A DNA stretch of 34,098 bases from Novosphingobium sp. 17-62-19 (GTDB lineage Bacteria > Pseudomonadota > Alphaproteobacteria > Sphingomonadales > Sphingomonadaceae). Under the pieces are notes generated by a model that was not told where the DNA came from, searched no databases, and worked only from the letters and a program-made list of their open reading frames with translations. The stretch covers positions 1 through 34,098 of the forward strand of contig NZ_NCII01000024.1 in assembly GCF_002256775.1 (NCBI RefSeq), read 5' to 3'. Positions 15,603 to 21,932 of this stretch are shown piece by piece (positions within the stretch are counted from its first letter, which is position 1; every line of letters begins with the position of its first letter). The translations under genes and the position numbers were made by a program.

Positions 15603-16820
15603 TCAGTTCTTTGCGGCCAGCATTTCCCGTGCCGCGGCAGTCACCGCGTCGGAAAAGGCCTCGTCGTTGAAGTGGGCGTCGATGGTGGTGACGGGAACAT
15701 TGTCCGGCATGACCGAAGCCAGATATTCGGCGAAGGGGCCGGGGACCGATAGGTCCTGCAGGTGCCCTTGCGCACTGTCATGGCTGGAAAACCCGCCGAG
15801 TGGGGTGAACACGCGGACCGGGCCTTTCGCCTCGCGCACGTTGGAGGCGAGGTGATCTGCGAGGCGCTTCAGGTCTTCGACTTTTGTGCGCACAGCGGTG
15901 AGCTGCGGGTTGTGCTCGTGATAGCGGCGACCGGGGAACTGGACTTCGGAAATGGCCAGCGGTCCTCCGATGATGAAATCGGCATTGCCGGGTGCGATGA
16001 TCGTGGGGATGCCTTTGGCAAGGCCAGCCTTGCCGCGATCGGGGCCGGAATCGGCAAGCCCGCCGAACAGGTGATCGAGGATTTCAGTCTGCGACAGGTC
16101 GAGCACCAGCGCCACATCCTTGTCCTGAGCCAGTGCATCGAGCGTGGGGCCGCCTGCGCCCGAGGAGTGGAACACCATGACTTCGCAGCCATCGGATTCC
16201 AGCGACTGGCGGATGCGCTTCACGCTGGCCTCGGTGGTGCCGAGCGTGGTGATCAGGACCAGCGGTTTGGCGGGGCCTTTGTCTCGTTCATAGCCCTTGG
16301 CCATGCCCGCAACGGCATTGGCAGCGTTGCGGAAAACGTCGCGGCTGATGGTGTTGATGCCCGAAATGTCGGTCACCGCGTTCATCATCGCGATGTCTTT
16401 CACGCCCATGTAAGGCTTGGTGAAGCCGGAGGCCATTGTCGAGACGATCAGCTTGGGCAGGCCATAAGGGAAGCTTTGCATCAAGGCACCGGCGAGCGCA
16501 GAGCCCATCGAACCGCCGACCGCGAGGATGCCGGAGACTGGGGCCTTGGCGTCCCAGGCGTGGGCGGCGGCGATGGCGCCACGGATCATCGCGTCCTGGC
16601 ATTTGCCTTCGTGGCCGAGCGCGCGGACCTGTTCGATGGTCATGCCAGCAGCTTGCGCAACCGTTTCGGGCGCGATCTCTGCGCCGCCGATAGTGCGGCG
16701 CACGCTGGGATCGAGGTGGACGACATCCACTCCTGCCGCTTCGAGCACGGCGCGGGTGAAGTGGGCTTCTTCTTCCTTGGTATCCTGCGTGCAGATGAAC
16801 AGGACGCTTGGGTTCGTCAT
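15603..16820 (-). CDS. UPF0261 / Tm-1-like ATP-binding domain protein
   Basis: A 405-aa protein of the UPF0261 family, whose founding relatives include the N-terminal domain of the tomato Tm-1 resistance protein, an ATP-binding fold. Typical features are the start SVLFICTQDTKEEEAHF, the VDVVHLDPSVRR segment, a glycine-rich ILAVGGSMGSALA and the VMVFHSSGAGGPTLD-like stretch (here EVMVFHSSGAGGPT). The reaction of bacterial members is not established. They often sit beside a TIM-barrel PEP-hydrolase-like partner, which is missing here. Instead this is the first gene of a biotin-carboxylase operon, hinting at a role in substrate activation. The ATG at 16820 has AGAGGA about 9 bases upstream. Upstream in-frame codons to 16904 look non-coding. 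Confidence 0.86.
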   Translation of the reverse strand: MTNPSVLFICTQDTKEEEAHFTRAVLEAAGVDVVHLDPSVRRTIGGAEIAPETVAQAAGMTIEQVRALGHEGKCQDAMIRGAIAAAHAWDAKAPVSGILAVGGSMGSALAGALMQSFPYGLPKLIVSTMASGFTKPYMGVKDIAMMNAVTDISGINTISRDVFRNAANAVAGMAKGYERDKGPAKPLVLITTLGTTEASVKRIRQSLESDGCEVMVFHSSGAGGPTLDALAQDKDVALVLDLSQTEILDHLFGGLADSGPDRGKAGLAKGIPTIIAPGNADFIIGGPLAISEVQFPGRRYHEHNPQLTAVRTKVEDLKRLADHLASNVREAKGPVRVFTPLGGFSSHDSAQGHLQDLSVPGPFAEYLASVMPDNVPVTTIDAHFNDEAFSDAVTAAAREMLAAKN

Positions 16821-16895
16821 TTTGTGGTTATCCTCTCCGTCCCGCCATTGGTGCGACAGAGTAGTTGACAATGCACGGGGGTTTCGGGATTTTGC

Positions 16896-16912
16896 GTTCC
16901 ACAAGGTGAAAC
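16896..16912. promoter_or_regulatory. Candidate IclR-type operator between UPF0261 and iclR
   Basis: GTTCCAC-AAG-GTGAAAC is a 7-3-7 palindrome with a single mismatch. It lies in the 118-base divergent gap, 76 bases from the UPF0261 start and 27 bases from the regulator start. A site of the same architecture, GTTTCAT-CTG-GTGAAAA, lies at 17739-17755. A palindrome of this size fits an IclR-family dimer. The assignment is by proximity and recurrence. Confidence 0.5.
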
Positions 16913-16938
16913 ACAGATTTTGCCAGGGGGATAATCGG

Positions 16939-17738
16939 ATGCTGGAACGGCGGGTGAAAACCGTCCGCGCGCTGGAGCGCGGGCTGGATGTGCTGATCGA
17001 AGTGCAGACTAGAAAGGCAGCCAGCCTGCACGAGTTGCATCAGGCAACCGGGCTGCCCAAGGCGACATTGCTGCGGATGCTGGTGACGCTGGGGCAGAAG
17101 GGGCTGGTGTGGCAGAGGCTGGCCGATGGGGCCTATTTGCCGCATGTGGACCGGGTGGAGCGGGCGTTGGTTACGTCTACGGCCCATATGCCGAGATCGC
17201 CTCACCGCATATGAAGGCGCTGTCCACGCGGGTGGCATGGCCTTCGGTGCTGGCTGCGCCGCGACTCGATCATATGGAGATTCTCGAGACGAACAGTCCG
17301 CTGTTCAGGCTGGATTCCGCGATTCTGGGGCCGGTAGGCGTCAAGCTGTCCTATATCCATACGGCAACGGGGCGTGCCTATCTTGCGGCCTGCGGCGATG
17401 CGGAACGCGATTCGATCATCGATCGTTTGCGCCCGGCGAACCCGCAGGAGGGGAGCGAGGCTGAACTGCGGCAGATGCTGCAGACAGTTCGGCAGCGCGG
17501 TTACGCCACGCGTGATCCGCTGCTGCCATGGCCGGACCGGTCAAAGCAGATGATCCTGCGCGATGGTCGTCGGTCAATGGCGGTGCCGATCATGGTAAGC
17601 GGATCACCTATTGCCACGATCAATGTGACATGGCCGGGGCGGCGTGGAGCGGATGAAACGGTTGTCCAGCGGCATCTGGAAGCATTGAAAGCGACCGCGC
17701 GGGCTATTGGATCTGCATTGGAACAGAAGCCCAATTAA
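16939..17738 (+). pseudogene. IclR-family transcriptional regulator, split by a frameshift
   Basis: The N-terminal part (ATG 16939, MLERRVKTVRALERGLDVL) encodes an IclR winged helix with the recognition segment LHELHQATGLPKATLLRMLVTLG. This frame stops at TGA 17212-17214 after 91 aa. The ligand-binding part (AEIASPHMKAL, WPSVLAAPRLDHMEI, LGPVGVKLSYIHTATGRAYLA and so on to 17738) continues in a frame shifted by -1. The switch must lie between about 17150 and 17195. The joined length is 800 bases, one short of an intact gene of 266 residues, so a single-base deletion (real or a sequencing error) explains it. I see no convincing slippery heptamer for programmed shifting. An intact version would control the carboxylase operon and possibly the genes from 17824 on. 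Confidence 0.85.
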
Positions 17739-17755
17739 GTTTCATCTGGTGAAAA
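17739..17755. promoter_or_regulatory. Candidate IclR-type operator upstream of the quinone-reductase-like gene
   Basis: GTTTCAT-CTG-GTGAAAA repeats the 7-3-7 design seen at 16896-16912, sharing the core GTTyCAy-N3-GTGAAA. It begins one base after the regulator's stop codon and ends 68 bases before the next gene's start, a suitable position for control of that promoter. Confidence 0.5.
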
Positions 17756-17823
17756 CTGTTTGTCCCGCTGATTATCTCTTGGCGCTGAATCGGTGATGCT
17801 CCCGAAACAGGGAGAGAATGATA

Positions 17824-18837
17824 ATGCGCCAGTGGCTGATTTCCGCAGGGTCTACTTCGCTTGACGATCTGAAGCTGGTTGAGGCCGCCGAGCCACAAGT
17901 TGGCCTGGGCGAAGTGGCGGTGCGGGTGCGGGCCTGTTCGCTGAACTTCCGGGACCAGATCATTCCGCTTGGTTTTTACATGGGCGGCGTGGTGCAGCAG
18001 GATACTGTGCCGCTGTCTGACGGAGCCGGTGAGGTTGTGGCGGTGGGCGAGGGCGTTACTTCGGTTGCCGTGGGTGACCGGGTGGCAGGCACCTTCTTTC
18101 AGGACTGGATGGACGGGCCGCCCAATCCCGCGATGGGCGTGGCGTTGGGTGCGCCGCCTGCGCCGGGGATGCTGCAGGACGTGGTCGTGCTGCCGGAGCG
18201 CGGCGTCGTGAAGCTGGCTGAGACGCTGGACTTTGTGGAGGCCGCGTGTCTGCCTTGCGCCGGGGTGACGGCGTGGAACGCGCTGATGGAGGGGCCTCGG
18301 CCAGTGAAGGCGGGTGATACCGTACTGGTGCTGGGCACCGGGGGCGTTTCGTTGCTGGCCTTGCAGATTGCCAAGGCGGCGGGCGCGACGGTGATTGCGA
18401 CGTCTTCGTCTGATGAGAAGCTGGAGCGCGTGAAGGCGCTGGGGGCGGATCATGTGATCAATTATCGCACGACGCCCGAATGGGGTGCGGAGGCTGCGCG
18501 GATTGCCGGTGGGGGTGTGGATAAGGTTGTGGAAGTTGGTGGGGCGGGGACGCTCAAGCAGTCCATCGCTGCCGTAGGCTTTGCCGGTGAGATTGCGCTG
18601 ATCGGCGTGTTGACGCGCGAGGGCGATACCAGCCCGCATGGACTGATGTTCAAAGGTGCGTCGATCCGGGGGATATTCGTGGGGTCAAAGGGCATGGCCC
18701 AAAGGCTCAACGCCTTCATCGATGCGCACGGGATCAAACCGGTGGTGGACCGCAGCTTTGCGATGGAGGGGTTGAAGGACGCCTTTGCCTATCAATCGTC
18801 CGCGGGGCTTTTCGGGAAAGTTGCGATCACGCTTTAG
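17824..18837 (+). CDS. Quinone-reductase-like NAD(P)-dependent alcohol dehydrogenase (MDR family, zinc-free type)
   Basis: A 337-aa medium-chain dehydrogenase/reductase. It has an N-terminal GroES-like domain (SLNFRDQIIPLGFY, about 41-54) and a Rossmann domain with the nucleotide-binding VLVLGTGGVSLLALQIAKAAGA. The structural-zinc cysteine cluster is absent, and FRDQ and the LPCAGVTAWNAL segment match the YhdH/QOR-like zinc-independent branch. The reaction is probably an NAD(P)H-linked reduction or oxidation of an enone, quinone or alcohol. The ATG at 17818 would sit one base from the GGAGAG at 17811-17816, whereas ATG 17824 has 7-base spacing, so I chose the latter. It is the first gene of the catabolic series, with the IclR-like site upstream. 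Confidence 0.86.
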   Translation: MRQWLISAGSTSLDDLKLVEAAEPQVGLGEVAVRVRACSLNFRDQIIPLGFYMGGVVQQDTVPLSDGAGEVVAVGEGVTSVAVGDRVAGTFFQDWMDGPPNPAMGVALGAPPAPGMLQDVVVLPERGVVKLAETLDFVEAACLPCAGVTAWNALMEGPRPVKAGDTVLVLGTGGVSLLALQIAKAAGATVIATSSSDEKLERVKALGADHVINYRTTPEWGAEAARIAGGGVDKVVEVGGAGTLKQSIAAVGFAGEIALIGVLTREGDTSPHGLMFKGASIRGIFVGSKGMAQRLNAFIDAHGIKPVVDRSFAMEGLKDAFAYQSSAGLFGKVAITL

Positions 18838-18893
18838 GCAGGTCGGTTTGGCGTCGCCGCACGATAGAGGCGGGGCGCGAGGAGAGGATGGGA

Positions 18894-19439
18894 ATGGGGC
18901 AATTGCTTGGCTTTGGCCAGCCCTTTGGGGGCGTGATGCAGACGGCTTTCGTGGTGGAGGACGTGCGCGCTTCAATCGCACATTTTCAGCGCGATTGTGC
19001 GGCGGGTCCGTTCTTTCTGCTCGACCACTTTCTGGGGCCGGACCAGTTCTATCGTGGGGAGACTTCAACCGCCGATGTGACCATTGCGATGGGCTTTGTC
19101 GGGCATATGCAGATCGAACTGATCCAGCCGCTGGACGGCAATGCTTCAGTCTATCGCGAAACCATCGAGCAGCGCGGATACGGGTTCCACCACTTTGGAA
19201 TTGCTTGCGAAGACGTGGATGCAGCCCTGCCGGACTATCTGGCGCGGGGCTATTCGCTGGCGTTCAAGGCGGCGGTGCCGACCGGGGGGAGCGTGGCCTA
19301 TCTTGAGGGTGGCGATGCTGCGGCTCCCGGCTTTCTGGAGCTGATACCCGCCACGCCGGGGATGGATGCGCATTTTACGGCGATGTGGCGCGCTTCGTTG
19401 GACTGGGACGGTTCGGACCCGGTGCGGCCGTTTATCTGA
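18894..19439 (+). CDS. VOC-family (glyoxalase/dioxygenase superfamily) protein
   Basis: A 181-aa protein of the vicinal oxygen chelate fold. It has MQTAFVVEDVRASIAHF at the first beta-alpha unit and YGFHHFGIACEDVDAALPDYLARGY at the second, both classic for glyoxalase_4-like members. Possible metal ligands are the histidines of GFHHFG and the glutamates of QIELIQP and FLELIP. VOC members include epimerases, lyases, dioxygenases and small binding proteins, so the reaction is open. In this setting an isomerase or ring-cleavage accessory role is possible. Two ATGs compete, and ATG 18894 has GGAGAGG 6 bases upstream, better than 18888. It follows the dehydrogenase gene by 56 bases. Confidence 0.78.
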   Translation: MGQLLGFGQPFGGVMQTAFVVEDVRASIAHFQRDCAAGPFFLLDHFLGPDQFYRGETSTADVTIAMGFVGHMQIELIQPLDGNASVYRETIEQRGYGFHHFGIACEDVDAALPDYLARGYSLAFKAAVPTGGSVAYLEGGDAAAPGFLELIPATPGMDAHFTAMWRASLDWDGSDPVRPFI

Positions 19440-19442
19440 TCC

Positions 19443-19482
19443 ATTGCGCGCTGGTCCCGGTTTGGGTGCGCGCCAATGCAAG
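19443..19482. promoter_or_regulatory. Candidate AraC-type operator (two 12-bp direct repeats, 22-bp phase) upstream of the MFS gene
   Basis: TTGCGCGCTGGT at 19444-19455 is repeated as GTGCGCGCCAAT at 19466-19477, starts exactly 22 bp apart. The 40-base block matches 29 of 40 positions with 21799-21838 upstream of the TonB receptor, including GTGCAAG-like ends. Direct repeats two helical turns apart fit an AraC-family dimer or two-headed monomer. It lies 75 bases before the MFS start. The same bases also form an imperfect hairpin (ATTGCGCGC with GCGCGCCAAT). Confidence 0.55.
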
Positions 19483-19557
19483 AGAGGAGAGCAAAGGCGA
19501 CCTAGAACGAAGGCAATGTCGGCAATGAACCGGCGAAGAGGATTTTGGGAGAAAGCG

Positions 19558-20808
19558 ATGTTGGGCAAGGCGGAAAACAAGGCCGAAAAGGCGCGCGGCG
19601 GGGGGTACCAGATATGGGTAACTGCGCTGCTGAGCCTGAATTTCGGCATCCTGTTTTTTGACCGCAACGCGCTCAACTTCCTGATGCCGTTCGTTCAGCC
19701 GGATCTGCAACTGAGCAACACGCAGGTGGGCATGTTCAGCTCCGCGCTTTCGCTCACGTGGGCACTTTCCGGGCTGGCAGTGGGGCGGATTTCAGACAAG
19801 CTGGGATCGCGCAAGCCGGTGATCGTGGTGGCCACCGTGGCGTTCTGCCTTTGCTCGTTCATATCCGGTGCGGCGTCCTCGTTCCTGATGCTGTTGGGCG
19901 CGCGCCTGTTGATGGGTGCGGCAGAGGGCGGGGTGATGCCGGTCAGCCATTCGATGATCGTGGCCGAAGTGGCGCCTGAGCGGCGCGGGCTGGCGATGGG
20001 GGTGGCGCAGAATCTGGGATCGAACCTGCTGGGATCGGGCCTTGCACCGCTGCTGCTGGTGCCGGTGGCGGTGGCGGTCGGTTGGCGCACGGGGTTCTAC
20101 CTTGCGGCGCTGCCCGGCCTGATAACGGCTGCGTTGATCTGGTTCACCCTGCGCGAACCGCCTGCTGAAGTGCATGACGACGCCGCGCCGACAGTTACGC
20201 TCCGTGAGGCGTTTCGGCATCGCAACGTGATCCTGTGCGCGATGATCTCGATCTTGCTCGTCTCCTACCTTGTGGTTTGCTGGGCGTTTATGCCGCTGTT
20301 CCTCACCAAGGCGCGCGGGTTTGACCCTGAAACGATGGGCTGGTTGATGGCGACGCTGGGGATTTCGGCGGGGCTGGGGAGCTTTGTGGTTCCGGCGATT
20401 TCGGACGCCATCGGACGACGCCCAGTGATGATCTTCTTTTCGTTTCTTGGCGTGATCCTGCCTTTGGCGGGGCTGTACTATCAGGGTTCGACGCTGACGC
20501 TGGCGGCGATTTTCTTCTTCGGGTGGGGGCTGAACGGCCTGTTCCCGATGTTCATGGCGACGATCCCGGCAGAGTCCGTCGATCCGCGCCTGACCGCGAC
20601 GCTGACCGGCGTGGTCATGGGGACGGGCGAAGTGCTGGGTGGCGTGCTCGCGCCATTCATGGCGGGCGCGCTGGCCGACATCTACGGACTGGCTGCGCCG
20701 CTGTGGCTGATGCTGGTCTGCGCGGTGCTGGCAGGAATTTGCACATTGGGACTGATTGAATCCGCACCGCGCGTGGTTGCGCGGCGCGCCGCTCCGGCAT
20801 TTGCCTGA
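19558..20808 (+). CDS. MFS transporter, anion:cation symporter-like (aromatic/organic acid uptake)
   Basis: A 416-aa inner-membrane transporter with twelve predicted helices. It has the MFS loop 2-3 signature GRISDKLGSRKPVI and, in the second half, the equivalent AISDAIGRRPVMI. It also has the GARLLMGAAEGGVMPVSHSMI segment typical of ACS-family members that import organic acids, including aromatic carboxylates. The substrate is inferred only from context (catabolic enzymes, TonB receptor). Several upstream in-frame ATGs exist (19516, 19525), but ATG 19558 has GGGAGAAAG immediately upstream and starts near the first helix. The araC-type gene follows by 25 bases. Confidence 0.87.
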   Translation: MLGKAENKAEKARGGGYQIWVTALLSLNFGILFFDRNALNFLMPFVQPDLQLSNTQVGMFSSALSLTWALSGLAVGRISDKLGSRKPVIVVATVAFCLCSFISGAASSFLMLLGARLLMGAAEGGVMPVSHSMIVAEVAPERRGLAMGVAQNLGSNLLGSGLAPLLLVPVAVAVGWRTGFYLAALPGLITAALIWFTLREPPAEVHDDAAPTVTLREAFRHRNVILCAMISILLVSYLVVCWAFMPLFLTKARGFDPETMGWLMATLGISAGLGSFVVPAISDAIGRRPVMIFFSFLGVILPLAGLYYQGSTLTLAAIFFFGWGLNGLFPMFMATIPAESVDPRLTATLTGVVMGTGEVLGGVLAPFMAGALADIYGLAAPLWLMLVCAVLAGICTLGLIESAPRVVARRAAPAFA

Positions 20809-20833
20809 GCTAAACGTCGACGGGAGAAGAACG

Positions 20834-21772
20834 ATGACTGCGCTTCTCAAGTTTCATACAGGCGATGTCGCCCCGGCCGACCGGGCGCGATACTGGAATG
20901 AAGTTGCCGACCGCGTTTTTACCGGAACCTTCGTCAATGTGCCGGGGGAAGATTTTGCCGGGCGGATGCTGGCCTGGCGGGTGGGTCAGCTTGATATGAT
21001 CCGCACGGATTCTACGCATTCAGGGGTGGGGCGTACGCCTTTGCCGCAGAACGAGGAGCGATTGATCCTTCATCTGCAATGCCGGGGCACCAGCGAACAT
21101 GCGCAGAAGCGTGCGGAATGTGCGCTGCAACCCGGTGACTTTGTGCTGGCAAGTCCGCATGAGCCGTATTCCATCAAGCTTAGCGGCCATGAAATGCTGG
21201 TGGTGGAGTTTCCGCGTGCCCCACTGGTCGAGCGCTTTCCCGATGTGGACGATGCGCTGATGCAACGCATGTGCGGATCAACGCCGGGGGGGCGAGTGTT
21301 CCACGATTTCCTGCTTTCGCTGTGGCAGCATGGCGAGCGGGCGGGCGAAGATCCTGAATGGGAAACCGGCGTCAACGCGGTGTTCTATGACCTTGCGGCG
21401 ATGGCCATGCGTGGAGCGCAGCGTCCGCAGGCGGTGATCGGCGAGGATGATCTGCGAGCACGGGTCACGACGATGGTGGCCGCGCATCTGGAAGACCCAT
21501 CGTTGCGCACTGCTTCGATTGCCGATGCCTGCCGCATTTCCATGCGCACGGTGCAGAACGTTTTTGCGGCAATGGGCACGACGCCGACAGCTTATGTTCT
21601 GGAACAGCGGCTGAAGCGCGCGGCTGACCGCTTGGTTGCACGGCCTGACGCCAGCATTACCGAAATCGCGTTTGAGCTGGGCTTCAACGACAGCGCCTAT
21701 TTCACGCGGTGCTTCCGCCAACAGTTCGGTGCAGCGCCGCGCGATTGGAGGCTGGGGCGCCGGACTGTGTAG
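20834..21772 (+). CDS. AraC-family transcriptional regulator
   Basis: A 312-aa activator-type regulator. The N-terminal ligand/dimer domain (to about 200) resembles the AraC-binding-like domain of FeaR/NahR-type regulators (LQCRGTSEHAQ..., LQPGDFVLASPHEPYSI). The C-terminal double helix-turn-helix begins near residue 212 (LRARVTTMVAAHLEDPSLRT) and ends with the conserved IAFELGFNDSAYFTRCFRQQFGAAPRDWR. ATG 20834 is preceded by GGGAGAAG. It lies between the ACS transporter and a TonB receptor, and matching 22-bp-phased direct repeats are found upstream of both, so those are its likely targets. The inducer is unknown and probably the imported substrate or a metabolite. Confidence 0.92.
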   Translation: MTALLKFHTGDVAPADRARYWNEVADRVFTGTFVNVPGEDFAGRMLAWRVGQLDMIRTDSTHSGVGRTPLPQNEERLILHLQCRGTSEHAQKRAECALQPGDFVLASPHEPYSIKLSGHEMLVVEFPRAPLVERFPDVDDALMQRMCGSTPGGRVFHDFLLSLWQHGERAGEDPEWETGVNAVFYDLAAMAMRGAQRPQAVIGEDDLRARVTTMVAAHLEDPSLRTASIADACRISMRTVQNVFAAMGTTPTAYVLEQRLKRAADRLVARPDASITEIAFELGFNDSAYFTRCFRQQFGAAPRDWRLGRRTV

Positions 21773-21798
21773 TGAAAACAGAGATCTGCCGCGCAGCA

Positions 21799-21838
21799 TT
21801 TGCGCGTCAGTCCTGATCAGCTTGCGCGCCAGTGCAAG
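21799..21838. promoter_or_regulatory. Candidate AraC-type operator upstream of the TonB receptor
   Basis: TTGCGCGTCAGT at 21800-21811 and TTGCGCGCCAGT at 21822-21833 match at 11 of 12 bases and start 22 bp apart. A third, weaker copy (core CGTCAG) follows in the same phase at 21844-21855. The block resembles 19443-19482. It sits 94 bases before the receptor start and just downstream of the araC-type gene. A TTGACA at 21889-21894 could be the -35 element, but no good -10 is visible. Confidence 0.6.
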
Positions 21839-21932
21839 CCACGATTTCCGTCAGCACGTATCACGCTGGCGAGATCTTGGGAGCCGCCTTGACAGGCAGT
21901 TCCGCCACCAAGACCAACAGGGAGAGAAAAGC

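Noticed and set aside
15762-16868. A 368-codon open frame on + opposite UPF0261
   Set aside because: It is antisense to a conserved gene with coupled neighbours, and it has no motif.
17150-17195. Programmed -1 frameshifting in the IclR gene
   Set aside because: No X-XXY-YYZ slippery heptamer in the correct frame and no clear downstream stem was found. IclR regulators are not known to use recoding.
19443-19477. Imperfect hairpin (ATTGCGCGC/GCGCGCCAAT) after the VOC gene read as a terminator
   Set aside because: No T-run follows, and the same bases form the 22-bp direct repeats that recur upstream of the TonB receptor, so an operator explains them better.
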